From: Tabrizicola_A sp964393035
GTDB taxonomy: Bacteria > Pseudomonadota > Alphaproteobacteria > Rhodobacterales > Rhodobacteraceae
DNA length: 64,000 bases
NCBI GenBank assembly: GCA_964393035.1
Contig: CAYMRX010000005.1
Location: forward strand, 310,001 to 374,000
Direction of reading: 5' to 3'
Shown here piece by piece: positions 8,691-17,003 of the stretch. The notes under the pieces are model-generated. The model saw only the letters and a program-made list of their open reading frames with translations, did no database searches and was not told the DNA's origin. The position numbers and the translations under genes were made by a program. Every line of letters begins with the position of its first letter. Positions within the stretch are counted from its first letter, which is position 1.

Positions 8691-10012
8691 TCCGCTGCCT
8701 CCATCCGGCGCGGCACCATCATCTCGCGGATGACCCCGGCGATGCCCTCGCGGCGAATGTCGACCTCGAGCCCGGCGGCGGTGACCGTGACCCGCCGCAC
8801 CAGAAGCTGGATGATGCGGGCCTGTTCGGCCGGGAAGAGTTGCGACCAGAGGGCCGTGAACTCGTGTAGGGTCGCGATGGCGTCTGTTTCAGATGTCCCG
8901 CCGCCATCGCGTTTCAGGGCGGTTAGCACCTGCGTGACGACCTCGGGCGTTTGCACGATGCGCCGAACTTCAGTCAAGACAGCGTCTTCCATCATTCCGG
9001 CGGCGAGCCGCATCGGCGCGGTCTCCTCGCCGGTCTCGCGGTTCCGGATCACGTCCATGGACACATAGTAGCGGTAGAGCTTCGCCCCCTTCTTCGTGCT
9101 GGTCGGCGTCATGGCAGCGCCATTCTCGTTGAAGATGAGCCCCTTCAGCAGTGATGGGGTTTGCGCGCGGCTGTTGTTGGCCCGCTTGCGGGGGCTTTCC
9201 TGCAGGATGGCATGGACCTGATCCCAAAGGTCTGCGTCAACGATGGCATCGTGCTCGCCCGGATAGGCCTTCCCCTTGTGCAGGGCCTCGCCGCGATACA
9301 CCCGGTTGTTCAACAGCCGGTAAAGGTAGCCCTTATCGATCAGCGTGCCCTGCTTGCTGCGGAACCCCTCACCACGCAGTTCCCGCGCAAGCACAGTGGC
9401 GGAGCCCAACTCGATAAACCGCTGGAAGATCCCGCGCACTGCGGCTGCCTCGGTGTCATTAACCACCAGCTTGCGATCCTGTACATCATAGCCGAGGGGC
9501 ACATAGCCGCCCATCCAGAGCCCGCGCTGGCGCGAGGCGGCGACTTTGTCTCGGATGCGTTCGCCGATGACCTCGCGCTCGAATTGGGCAAACGACAGCA
9601 GGATGTTCAGCGTCAACCGCCCCATCGAGGTGGTCGTGTTGAAGGACTGGGTCACCGAGACGAAGGTCACGCCGTTGCGGTCGAAGACCTCGACCAGCTT
9701 GGAGAAGTCCATCAACGACCGCGACAGGCGGTCGATCTTGTAGACCACCACAACGTCGATCAATCCATCGTCGATGTCTGTCAGCAATTGCTTCAAGCCG
9801 GGGCGGTCCAGATTGCCCCCCGAAAAGCCACCATCGTCATAGCGTTCGCGCGTGGCGACCCAGCCCTCGGATTTCTGGCTGGCGATGTATGCCTCGCAAG
9901 CCTCCCGCTGGGCGTCGAGACTGTTGAATTCCATGTCGAGCCCTTCCTCGCTCGATTTGCGGGTGTAGATCGCGCAGCGAAGGCGGCGGTTCGGGCGGGT
10001 GCTGAGGTCCAT
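8687..10012 (-). CDS. Large serine recombinase (prophage integrase candidate)
   Basis: A 441-residue recombinase. The resolvase domain has the catalytic serine S20 in YTRKS, then SLDAQREAC and VVVYKIDRLSRSLMDF. The recombinase domain follows (about 170-270), then a zinc-ribbon/coiled-coil-like C-terminus. The ATG at 10012 overlaps the stop of the DUF2924 gene (ATGA) and was chosen over an upstream ATG because the extra residues are out-of-frame shadow of DUF2924. Lying at the left end of the phage genes, it is the likely integrase. No att core could be identified. Confidence 0.92.
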   Translation of the reverse strand: MDLSTRPNRRLRCAIYTRKSSEEGLDMEFNSLDAQREACEAYIASQKSEGWVATRERYDDGGFSGGNLDRPGLKQLLTDIDDGLIDVVVVYKIDRLSRSLMDFSKLVEVFDRNGVTFVSVTQSFNTTTSMGRLTLNILLSFAQFEREVIGERIRDKVAASRQRGLWMGGYVPLGYDVQDRKLVVNDTEAAAVRGIFQRFIELGSATVLARELRGEGFRSKQGTLIDKGYLYRLLNNRVYRGEALHKGKAYPGEHDAIVDADLWDQVHAILQESPRKRANNSRAQTPSLLKGLIFNENGAAMTPTSTKKGAKLYRYYVSMDVIRNRETGEETAPMRLAAGMMEDAVLTEVRRIVQTPEVVTQVLTALKRDGGGTSETDAIATLHEFTALWSQLFPAEQARIIQLLVRRVTVTAAGLEVDIRREGIAGVIREMMVPRRMEAAE

Positions 10013-10512
10013 CAGACGTCCTCCCGCTGGCGTTTCCGCAAGCCGAAAAAGCGATACCCATTCCAGCGCGTGCCGGTGATTTCGCGGGCGACAGCGGAGA
10101 GCGATTTGAATTTGCGGCCCCGCCAATCGAAGCCGTCCTTCAGCACAGTCACGGCGTGTTCCACGCCGTCCCATTCGCGCAGCAGCTTCGTGCCCGTCAC
10201 GGGATTGCGGGGATCGGCAATCTGGTGCTTGCGCCGGGCATGCCCTTCGACTTCATCAGCCAAGAGATCCAGCATGCGGCGGGTGTCGCGGTCTGGTCCG
10301 CCGTAGGTCAGTTCCTGCAGGCGATAGGCGATCCGCAGCTCAAGAAATGCTCGGCTGTTATTCGGCGCCGAGGTGCCAAGGAGCTTTTCCCATTCGGCTT
10401 TCAGCTCCTTGACAGACATCGCCTTCAGGGCGGCCAGGCGCGACAGCACCGTCTGATCTAGGCTTGGATCATGACCCGGTTGCGCAGGGGTTATCTTATT
10501 GTGATGTTTCAT
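10012..10512 (-). CDS. DUF2924 family protein
   Basis: A 166-residue protein with the DUF2924 pattern: LKAEWEKLLGTSAPNNSRAFLELRIAYRLQEL near the start and the C-terminal block FDWRGRKFKSLSAVAREITGTRWNGYRFFGL. The start at 10512 is set by GGAGG five bases upstream. DUF2924 genes are very often found directly before serine recombinases in alphaproteobacterial mobile elements, as here. Their role is not known. Confidence 0.88.
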   Translation of the reverse strand: MKHHNKITPAQPGHDPSLDQTVLSRLAALKAMSVKELKAEWEKLLGTSAPNNSRAFLELRIAYRLQELTYGGPDRDTRRMLDLLADEVEGHARRKHQIADPRNPVTGTKLLREWDGVEHAVTVLKDGFDWRGRKFKSLSAVAREITGTRWNGYRFFGLRKRQREDV

Positions 10513-10744
10513 GAATTCCTCCGATGCGGATACGTTTTGCACGACGACCACCGCTCTTTCGGGGCGAGAAGTCCACGAAACTGTCTCCGTTCTCGGCAGA
10601 TAAACTGCTGGACTGTGCAGCGTTCAGCCGGATGACGCCCGCGGCCAGGATGCGCCCGATCTCGGCGAGGCGCGCTTGCGCTGACATGCGCTCAGGGCAT
10701 AGGGGATTGGGCCCCGAAATCGGGGGTTCACGTTTATCAAGCAT
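10496..10744 (-). CDS. Small unidentified protein upstream of DUF2924
   Basis: An 82-residue basic protein starting MLDKREPPIS. It holds a possible helix (MSAQARLAEIGRILAAGVIRL, residues 20-40) and an Arg/Lys-rich C-terminus. Its end overlaps the start of DUF2924 by 17 bases, so it belongs to the recombinase operon. The family is not recognised. Confidence 0.6.
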   Translation of the reverse strand: MLDKREPPISGPNPLCPERMSAQARLAEIGRILAAGVIRLNAAQSSSLSAENGDSFVDFSPRKSGGRRAKRIRIGGIHETSQ

Positions 10745-10870
10745 GGGAGCGCCTTTCGGGTTGGAGACCCTACTTGGGCGCCGCCAGAGCCTGATAATCA
10801 AGCCAAAACAATCGGTTGGTGAAAGCCTGCGGGCTTGAGAGTATGTGCTAGGTATCGAAGCTGAGGGGCA

Positions 10871-11602
10871 TCAATGCCGCGTGGCGCGCTTGACCTGGGA
10901 ATCGGATTCCAACTTGAGGGATGCTTTCCAAAGCGGTGTCTTCGTAAAGACGCTGTCCTGAGAGCGGAAGGATTTTGCAGGGCGTGTTTCTTGAAGGAGG
11001 CCAGTCCAGATCAAGGGCCGTAAGACTTGCGTGTAAAGATTGGCCATCACAACGTCATAGTGTGGGAAATGCTCAGGCGTTGGTTCACCGTAGAAGGTTC
11101 GACGCAGGTCGGCACCAAGGGCGCCGTTTTCGCCCTCTACGTTGAGCACGTTTAAGAACACATTCCAGTTCAGCATAATCTCGGTGTCTGGAAACCGGGT
11201 CCAGACGCTGTGGTCGATCTCAAAAAGATAGAAGGGCGTTATGATCCCGAAGAGCTGTCCCGGATGCTGGCTCACTTCTGTGCCAGCCTTGGTCGACTTA
11301 AACTGCCCCTTGTAATGCCGCCCCATTTTGAGGGTTGTCAGCAAGAAGTGGATATCGCCGAGCGGCATGAAATCCTGCTCGTTCAAGACTTTGTTGACTG
11401 CAAAGAGGTCAGCCTCGGTATGGCCCGGCCAGTCGAACTCCCGCGCAGCCCAATGTACGAAATTACGCTTGAAACCCTTGGAGGCCGTAAGGCCAATGCC
11501 GCCGTGCTCGGCAACATAGGCGAAGGTCTTGAGGAACCCTCTCAGCAACGGCGAATAGCTGAGGGATGGCTCATCGTCAGAGATGGTCCGGAACTCGATC
11601 AA
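10871..11602 (-). CDS. Unidentified 243-residue protein downstream of the repressor remnant
   Basis: A soluble 243-residue protein starting at TTG 11602, one base after the repressor stop, with GGGAGG in the repressor's end serving as ribosome-binding site. The longer open frame running into IS26 is not natural. Segments such as FLKTFAYVAEHGGIGLTASKGFKRNFVHWA and ADLFAVNKVLNEQDFMPL are well formed, but I do not recognise the family. Being in one operon with a CI-like repressor, it may be a lysogeny or superinfection gene. Confidence 0.6.
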   Translation of the reverse strand: MIEFRTISDDEPSLSYSPLLRGFLKTFAYVAEHGGIGLTASKGFKRNFVHWAAREFDWPGHTEADLFAVNKVLNEQDFMPLGDIHFLLTTLKMGRHYKGQFKSTKAGTEVSQHPGQLFGIITPFYLFEIDHSVWTRFPDTEIMLNWNVFLNVLNVEGENGALGADLRRTFYGEPTPEHFPHYDVVMANLYTQVLRPLIWTGLLQETRPAKSFRSQDSVFTKTPLWKASLKLESDSQVKRATRH

Positions 11603-11603
11603 T

Positions 11604-11774
11604 TCAAACCTCCCGCGCAAACCACCGGATACGGCCAATGATGACAACCTCATCGACCGTACGCTCGTATTCTGGATAGACTTTATTGTCAGAGATGACA
11701 CGGACAGCGGGTGGATCGCTATTGGGGACATGCTGCAATCGCTTTGCCACCAAGCCAATGCCATCGTCCAGGAC
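11604..11774 (-). pseudogene. C-terminal remnant of a CI-like S24 repressor cut by IS26
   Basis: The last 56 codons of an S24 (LexA/CI-type) repressor remain: VAKRLQHVPN, then VRVISDNKVYPEY and VDEVVIIGRIRWFAREV. The lysine in VAKRL corresponds to the general base of S24 proteases. The reading frame meets a stop codon immediately inside IS26, so no protein is made from it. The HTH domain and the protease serine are gone. This would be the lysogeny repressor of the prophage, so its loss is notable. Confidence 0.8.
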
Positions 11775-12594
11775 GGCACTGTTGCAAAGTTAGCGATGAG
11801 GCAGCCTTTTGTCTTATTCAAAGGCCTTACATTTCAAAAACTCTGCTTACCAGGCGCATTTCGCCCAGGGGATCACCATAATAAAATGCTGAGGCCTGGC
11901 CTTTGCGTAGTGCACGCATCACCTCAATACCTTTGATGGTGGCGTAAGCCGTCTTCATGGATTTAAATCCCAGCGTGGCGCCGATTATCCGTTTCAGTTT
12001 GCCATGATCGCATTCAATCACGTTGTTCCGGTACTTAATCTGTCGGTGTTCAACGTCAGACGGGCACCGGCCTTCGCGTTTGAGCAGAGCAAGCGCGCGA
12101 CCATAGGCGGGCGCTTTATCCGTGTTGATGAATCGCGGGATCTGCCACTTCTTCACGTTGTTGAGGATTTTACCCAGAAACCGGTATGCAGCTTTGCTGT
12201 TACGACGGGAGGAGAGATAAAAATCGACAGTGCGGCCCCGGCTGTCGACGGCCCGGTACAGATACGCCCAGCGGCCATTGACCTTCACGTAGGTTTCATC
12301 CATGTGCCACGGGCAAAGATCGGAAGGGTTACGCCAGTACCAGCGCAGCCGTTTTTCCATTTCAGGCGCATAACGCTGAACCCAGCGGTAAATCGTGGAG
12401 TGATCGACATTCACTCCGCGTTCAGCCAGCATCTCCTGCAGCTCACGGTAACTGATGCCGTATTTGCAGTACCAGCGTACGGCCCACAGAATGATGTCAC
12501 GCTGAAAATGCCGGCCTTTGAATGGGTTCATGTGCAGCTCCATCAGCAAAAGGGGATGATAAGTTTATCACCACCGACTATTTGCAACAGTGCC
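11775..12594 (-). mobile_element. IS26: IS26
   Basis: An 820-bp element bounded by GGCACTGTTGCAAA at 11775 and its reverse complement ending at 12594, the exact length and ends of IS26. The flanking octamers (TCCAGGAC on the left, GCCCGCCG on the right) do not match, so there is no target duplication. The insertion therefore came with a rearrangement, such as an adjacent deletion or inversion, rather than simple transposition. Confidence 0.97.
11827..12531 (-). CDS. tnpA: IS26 transposase
   Basis: A 234-residue DDE transposase of the IS6 family, recognisable as IS26 from MNPFKGRHFQRD to LVSRVFEM. The catalytic regions are intact: HMDETYVKVNG, FINTDKAPAYGRA and NNVIECDHGKLKR. IS26 is best known from antibiotic-resistance plasmids of Enterobacteria, so its presence in an alphaproteobacterial prophage implies recent transfer, or a cloning/assembly artefact. 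Confidence 0.97.
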   Translation of the reverse strand: MNPFKGRHFQRDIILWAVRWYCKYGISYRELQEMLAERGVNVDHSTIYRWVQRYAPEMEKRLRWYWRNPSDLCPWHMDETYVKVNGRWAYLYRAVDSRGRTVDFYLSSRRNSKAAYRFLGKILNNVKKWQIPRFINTDKAPAYGRALALLKREGRCPSDVEHRQIKYRNNVIECDHGKLKRIIGATLGFKSMKTAYATIKGIEVMRALRKGQASAFYYGDPLGEMRLVSRVFEM

Positions 12595-12777
12595 GCCCGC
12601 CGTGGGATGGGTGTGGGATCTGCTGGGGGATGGGTGCCGGATGCCCATCCCCCACTGCATTTTAGAGCGTTGAAATTTCGAAGTGTCTTGATCCGGCACT
12701 GCATCCCACCGCGATCCCGACGACATCCCACATCGGCGTTTCGCATTGTCTCCTGGTAACCAAGACAGGAGACAAGG
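12595..12777. promoter_or_regulatory. Operator-rich control region of the early genes
   Basis: This gap holds repeated octamers: GTGGGATG at 12602-12609, GTGGGATC at 12613-12620, GGGGGATG at 12625-12632, and the opposite orientation CATCCCCC (12646-12653) and CATCCCAC at 12702-12709 and 12724-12731. A perfect 10-bp hairpin (GGGGGATGGG, 12625-12634 with 12644-12653) lies within. The arrangement suits operators for the CI-like repressor now truncated across IS26. The early genes start at 12778 behind AGGAGA. Confidence 0.55.
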
Positions 12778-12987
12778 ATGCAGTCAAAACTCTGCCTCAC
12801 CCAAAAGGAGCTGGCCCGACGCTGGGCGATCTCTCATCGCACACTGGAACGGTGGCGCTGGACCGGCGAAGGCCCCGATTATCTCAAACTCGGTGGGCGG
12901 GTCATCTACCGGCTCGAGGATATCATGACCTTTGAGGCGGCGGCCTTGCGCCGAGGCGATGCCTCCCAAAGCGCACGGGTGTCGTGA
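12778..12987 (+). CDS. Excisionase-like HTH protein
   Basis: A 69-residue DNA-binding protein with a MerR/excisionase-type winged HTH: LTQKELARRWAISHRTLERW then GPDYLKLGGRVIYRLEDI. AGGAGA lies 5 bases before the ATG. It is the first gene of the rightward early operon, the place for a Cro/Xis-type protein. Its stop overlaps the next start. Confidence 0.75.
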   Translation: MQSKLCLTQKELARRWAISHRTLERWRWTGEGPDYLKLGGRVIYRLEDIMTFEAAALRRGDASQSARVS

Positions 12988-13292
12988 TGGCGTCGCAGAT
13001 CCGCGATGACATTGGCTTTTACGCTTGGGTCTCGCTCGCAGACGCAGGTGCAAGTGTCAGCTACCACCGTGGTTTTTTGGCCGTAGATACCGGCTCGCTC
13101 ATGTCGCGCCTGACACCGTCTCAGCAGGCCACGTTACGCGGCATCGCGGATGCCGCCTGGCGGGCCTCCGAGCAACAGTTGGTGCATCTCGTCCAGGAAC
13201 GCCTTGGCCCGGATCTCTTTGAGTACCGCGCCATCGCCCGGCCGAAACCTCCCACACCGTCCATCCCCGAACGGCTGATCGCAGCCCACTGA
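12987..13292 (+). CDS. Unidentified early phage protein
   Basis: A 101-residue protein; the ATG overlaps the previous stop (TGATG), although a GTG one codon earlier is also possible. It contains LTPSQQATLRGIADAAWRASEQQLVHLVQERLGP, a helical stretch, and no known motif. Co-transcribed with the neighbouring early genes. Confidence 0.55.
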   Translation: MASQIRDDIGFYAWVSLADAGASVSYHRGFLAVDTGSLMSRLTPSQQATLRGIADAAWRASEQQLVHLVQERLGPDLFEYRAIARPKPPTPSIPERLIAAH

Positions 13293-13314
13293 CGTCTTTT
13301 TGAAAGGAGCCCCT

Positions 13315-13803
13315 ATGGCTTTCCCAGAAAACACACCGAGCGTGGATGACATGCTCAATATGTCCACCGGCGATCTGGCCCAGATGCCTGTGGAATTACT
13401 GGCCGCCCTTCAGGGCGAGTTGGAGCACGCGAGCACGCAGCTGAAGGCCGCGACAGCGCGGTTCAGCGCAGCGCTTGAAGTGCGCTACGCGACCCGCGCC
13501 GCCGAGGCCCGCCGAGCCTGCGCCAAGGACACGGGCATGGTTCGCCTTATGGACGGCGATTACGCCGTTGTGGTCGATCTGCCCAAGCGCGTTGATTGGG
13601 ATCAGGAGAAACTCACCCAGATCGCCGCGAATATAGCGGCCAGCGGCGAGGACCCGTCTGAGTTTATCGACACCAAGCTGTCGGTCTCTGAGCGTAAATT
13701 CAACGCCTTGCCCAAAGCCTGGCGAGACGGTTTCGAACCCGCTCGCACGGTGAAAGTCGGTGCGCTCAAGGTCTCGATCGAGCCGGCGGAGGCGCGGAAA
13801 TGA
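13315..13803 (+). CDS. Unidentified early phage protein with coiled-coil potential
   Basis: A 162-residue protein starting at an ATG behind AAAGGAG. Residues 20-60 (LAQMPVELLAALQGELEHASTQLKAATARF in two helices) could form a coiled coil; the C-terminal half is a compact region (RLMDGDYAVVVDLPKRVDWD). The layout loosely resembles Gp157-like phage proteins, but I cannot assign it. It overlaps the next gene by 4 bases. Confidence 0.55.
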   Translation: MAFPENTPSVDDMLNMSTGDLAQMPVELLAALQGELEHASTQLKAATARFSAALEVRYATRAAEARRACAKDTGMVRLMDGDYAVVVDLPKRVDWDQEKLTQIAANIAASGEDPSEFIDTKLSVSERKFNALPKAWRDGFEPARTVKVGALKVSIEPAEARK

Positions 13804-14633
13804 CGGTGCTTGCTACCATTTCGGCAGGCGTCTCTGATCTGCCGGGCCTGATTGACCGCGCGGCCAGCATGCTGGCGGGCGCCAAGTCGGCAGCCGAGGT
13901 ACTCGAGGCGCGCGAATATGCCGGGCTGGCCTATGACGCCGCAAAGCGCGCCTCTCGGCTGAGCCGTGCCAAATCAGCCCATGACGATCTGATTGCGGCA
14001 GCCCACCGCGCACAGGCCGATGCGCTGGAAATCGAAGCCGCTGCCAAGCGGCGACTGGCGGATGAATATGATGCGGCGCAGGCGCGCGGTGAGGTCGCAG
14101 GACTGGGTACGAACCAGCACAGGGCAGAGGGTGTTGTCGTCTCCAACACCCTAGGATTGCGCCGGGACCAGATCCATGATGCGCGCCTGCTACGCGATGC
14201 TGAGGCTGCTGACCCGGGCATCGTGCGGCGCACCCTCAACGAGAAACTCGAGCGTGGTGAAGAACCGACGCGCTCTGCGGTCCGTCGCGCCGCAGAGGAT
14301 CGGCTGCAACGATCACTCGACCGGCTGCAGCGCATCCAGGAAAGCGTTCGGCAACTCGAAGAGAACCGCCCGCCGCCGCTGACGCCCGAGATGCGGGCCC
14401 GCCAGATCGCGGTGTTTGGGACGCAAGAGGATCGCGCCATTCACGAGCGCTTGGTCGAGATCGTCGAACGCATCGATGAACAGCCAAGCCCGGCTGAAGC
14501 GGTGCGGCGCATTCCACCAGCTTCACGCCACGCCGTGGAGATCGCGCCCATGCGGCGTGCAGCGGCCTGGCTCACCGACTTCACCACCCTTTACGAACAG
14601 GAGGTCCAAAATGGGACATATGCGACTGAATGA
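13800..14633 (+). CDS. Unidentified early phage protein, helical
   Basis: A 277-residue, mostly helical, highly charged protein. Residues 18-85 are Ala-rich helices; the middle has LGLRRDQIHDARLLRDAEAADPG, a pattern also seen in phage proteins with ParB-like HTH segments. A long helix follows (DRLQRSLDRLQRIQESVRQLEE). It overlaps the genes on both sides. No function assigned. Confidence 0.55.
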   Translation: MTVLATISAGVSDLPGLIDRAASMLAGAKSAAEVLEAREYAGLAYDAAKRASRLSRAKSAHDDLIAAAHRAQADALEIEAAAKRRLADEYDAAQARGEVAGLGTNQHRAEGVVVSNTLGLRRDQIHDARLLRDAEAADPGIVRRTLNEKLERGEEPTRSAVRRAAEDRLQRSLDRLQRIQESVRQLEENRPPPLTPEMRARQIAVFGTQEDRAIHERLVEIVERIDEQPSPAEAVRRIPPASRHAVEIAPMRRAAAWLTDFTTLYEQEVQNGTYATE

Positions 14634-15105
14634 TGTTGTCGGCGAGATCGTCGGCGAAGTGATCGCGGGGCGCGCGATCAACAAGCGGCAAGCTGCGGTA
14701 AACCGCTGGGACGATATCGATGCGGATGGACAGTATCTCGCTGGTATCGATGGTGTTGTCGCGCGGATCGACACCCGTGCCCGCCGCCTCAAACTCAAGG
14801 CTGAGCAGTCTTCGGCGCCTGACCAAGCGGCGTTACCGTTCCAACTCCCGGCCGCGGTGGCCATGGATATTGACGGAACGACGCTGGTGGCCACGCGCCA
14901 ATTGTCCCGCGCCGAATTCGAACGTGCGATCGCCATCCGCCGGATGCAGATCGCGCACGACCAACATGCGCTGCGGGAATGGCGCAACGCCCTGCGGCAG
15001 GCCGATCAGTTTTGGGAGGAAAACCCGGGCTGGAGCTTCGGTGACTGCCTCGACGCGATCTTGGCCAAGGGCGGTACTGCGCTCGGTGGGGAGGCTGTGC
15101 AATGA
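14611..15105 (+). CDS. Unidentified early phage protein
   Basis: A 164-residue protein starting at ATG 14611 behind AGGAGG. It begins inside the end of the previous gene. The centre contains FERAIAIRRMQIAHDQHALREWRNAL, a long helix, and the end is ENPGWSFGDCLDAILAKGG. Not recognised; part of the early operon feeding into the recombination genes. Confidence 0.55.
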   Translation: MGHMRLNDVVGEIVGEVIAGRAINKRQAAVNRWDDIDADGQYLAGIDGVVARIDTRARRLKLKAEQSSAPDQAALPFQLPAAVAMDIDGTTLVATRQLSRAEFERAIAIRRMQIAHDQHALREWRNALRQADQFWEENPGWSFGDCLDAILAKGGTALGGEAVQ

Positions 15106-15305
15106 AAACGCGTCCACCCAGCCCCGGCAATTCGAGTGTCGATCTCGCACTGCTCGAAGAAAAGCGCCGCGCAATGCGGCGTCAGGCCCTCGAACACCTG
15201 GCGGAAGCCGACCGGCTCGATGCGCTCTACGCGGCTGTCACCGGCGAAGTGGCACCCATCCCGGCGACGATTTCCAACCCCAAACCTGACATGGGAGAGT
15301 TCTGA
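15102..15305 (+). CDS. Small unidentified early protein
   Basis: A 67-residue protein with one amphipathic helix (LALLEEKRRAMRRQALEHLAEADRL). It overlaps both neighbours by 1-4 bases, so it is a genuine operon member. No family recognised. Confidence 0.5.
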   Translation: MKTRPPSPGNSSVDLALLEEKRRAMRRQALEHLAEADRLDALYAAVTGEVAPIPATISNPKPDMGEF

Positions 15306-16051
15306 TGGCGATTTCCCTCGCATCCCTGCGCACGACCTCGGCGCTAACGCCACCGCGCATTCTGATCCATGGCGTGGCCGGGGTCGGCAAATCCACATTC
15401 GCGGCCGCTGCCGACCGTCCGGTGTTCATCATGACCGAGGATGGTCTGGGCAAGCTTCAAGTGCCGCACTTCCCGCTCGCGACCAGCTATGCCGAGGTTG
15501 CCGAGGCGCTGGATGCGCTGCTGCACGAGGACCACGATTTTGGCACGGTGGTCATCGACAGCATCGATTGGCTTGAGCCGCTGATCTGGGCTGAGACCTG
15601 CAAGCGCAGCAACTGGGTCTCGATCGAGGCGCCAGGGTTCGGCAAGGGCTACGCCGAAGCGCTGAATGTATGGCGGGAATATCTCGACAAGCTGAATGCG
15701 CTTCGGGACCAGAAAGGCATGGTGGTCATCCAGATCGCCCATACCGACATCAAGCGTTTCGACAGCCCCGAGCACGAGCCCTACGACCGCTATGTGATCA
15801 AGCTGCAGACCCGCGCCTCGGCGCTGCTCCAGGAGCATTCAGACGTCGTGCTCTTCGCCAACTATCAGATCTCGGTCGCAAAATCCGATGTCGGCTTCAA
15901 CAAGAAGGTAACCCGGGCGCTCGGGTCCGGTGCGCGCGTCATGCACACCGAAGAGCGCCCCGCCTTCCTCGCCAAGAACCGTTACGGCCTGCCTGACACC
16001 CTGCCGCTTGAGTGGTCAGAGTTCCTCGCAGCCATGCCCCAACCTGAATGA
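15305..16051 (+). CDS. Sak4-like RecA-fold ATPase (phage recombination)
   Basis: A 248-residue AAA/RecA-type ATPase. Walker A is GVAGVGKST (23-31) and the Walker B-like strand is TVVIDSIDWLE. The layout, with VVIQIAHTDIKRFDSPE and QEHSDVVLFANYQ, fits phage ATP-binding proteins of the Sak4 group. Sak4 proteins are thought to act in single-strand annealing with an SSB partner; the DUF669 gene 21 bases downstream fits that role. The next genes are a nuclease and a helicase, making a recombination-replication module. Confidence 0.75.
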   Translation: MAISLASLRTTSALTPPRILIHGVAGVGKSTFAAAADRPVFIMTEDGLGKLQVPHFPLATSYAEVAEALDALLHEDHDFGTVVIDSIDWLEPLIWAETCKRSNWVSIEAPGFGKGYAEALNVWREYLDKLNALRDQKGMVVIQIAHTDIKRFDSPEHEPYDRYVIKLQTRASALLQEHSDVVLFANYQISVAKSDVGFNKKVTRALGSGARVMHTEERPAFLAKNRYGLPDTLPLEWSEFLAAMPQPE

Positions 16052-16072
16052 TTGCCTTGAAAGGATAAGACC

Positions 16073-16573
16073 ATGGCACGCTTTGACACCTCTTTTGACG
16101 CCACCAGCGTCGAGCCCACCACCGCCTACGAGCTTCTGCCCGCCGGCAAATATCGCGCCCAGATCGTCGAGAGCGAGATGCGCGTCACCAAGAATGGCAT
16201 GGGCCAGTTCCTTTGGCTGATGATCGACATTCTCGAGGGTGAGCAGAAGGGCCGGAAGATCTTCGACCAGCTGAACCTGGTGAACCCGAACCCGACCACG
16301 GTGGAGATCGCGCAGCGCACGCTCTCGGCGATCTGCCACGCCACGGGTCGGATGCATGTCAGCGACAGCGAAGAACTGCACCTGATCCCGATGACGATCC
16401 AAGTGAAGATCCGCCCGCCGAAGAACGGCTACGGCGAGAGCAACGCGATTGCCTATCTGCCGCCCGACAAGGGCATGGCCGCTGCTGCCCGTCCGGCGAA
16501 GCCCACGCCCGATCCGGCCAGCTCTGCGGTGCCGCCGAAAATGGCCTCCGCGCCCTGGAACAAGAAGGGCTGA
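16073..16573 (+). CDS. DUF669 family protein (SSB-like partner)
   Basis: A 166-residue protein of the DUF669 type: PAGKYRAQIVESEMRVTKNGMGQFLWLMIDILEG, then GRKIFDQLNLVNPNP and the TLSAICHATG segment. The C-terminal 40 residues are Pro/Ala-rich and disordered, ending in APWNKKG. DUF669 proteins usually accompany Sak4/RecA-like ATPases in phages and are presumed to bind single-stranded DNA. Confidence 0.8.
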   Translation: MARFDTSFDATSVEPTTAYELLPAGKYRAQIVESEMRVTKNGMGQFLWLMIDILEGEQKGRKIFDQLNLVNPNPTTVEIAQRTLSAICHATGRMHVSDSEELHLIPMTIQVKIRPPKNGYGESNAIAYLPPDKGMAAAARPAKPTPDPASSAVPPKMASAPWNKKG

Positions 16574-16640
16574 AACACCGCGCTGCTCCGCGCCCTGACT
16601 GACGGGGCAGCGCTTTCCAACCCCATCTGAGGACACTTCC

Positions 16641-17003
16641 ATGACTGACATGACCAACGTAGCCACTGCGGCTGCGAACAACACCGGCTTGCCTGATGAT
16701 CAGCGCCGGTTGATCGAACTCGACGACGCCATTGCCAAGATCCGCACGCAGATCGCCACGGCCGATCTGGCGCGGCAGCGGGGCCAGAAGCCCATCGACC
16801 CTGACTGGTTCCACCGGGCGCGCACGGCGCTTCGGCATCTGAGCCGCGAGCGCGCGGAACTCTTGGCCCAAGGCACCGGCCGCCGTCGCCGCGAAAAACT
16901 CAAGGACGCGCTGATCGGCATCCTGCGCGAACGCCATGACCCCGAGACCTGGGATAGGATTCTGGCCGAGGCGCAGGCCCGCAGCGCACGGGAGGGTTTG
17001 TGA
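16641..17003 (+). CDS. Unidentified early phage protein
   Basis: A 120-residue basic helical protein. The central part, RTALRHLSRERAELLAQGTGRRRREKLKDALIG, is very Arg-rich and could touch nucleic acid. It overlaps the nuclease start (TGATG). No family recognised. Confidence 0.55.
   Translation: MTDMTNVATAAANNTGLPDDQRRLIELDDAIAKIRTQIATADLARQRGQKPIDPDWFHRARTALRHLSRERAELLAQGTGRRRREKLKDALIGILRERHDPETWDRILAEAQARSAREGL

Noticed and set aside
9161..10306. A 381-residue plus-strand open frame across the recombinase
   Set aside because: Antisense to the well-recognised recombinase and DUF2924 genes.
10871..11821. A 316-residue frame beginning inside IS26
   Set aside because: The first 73 codons come from IS26 and from the repressor gene in the wrong frame; the natural start is TTG 11602.
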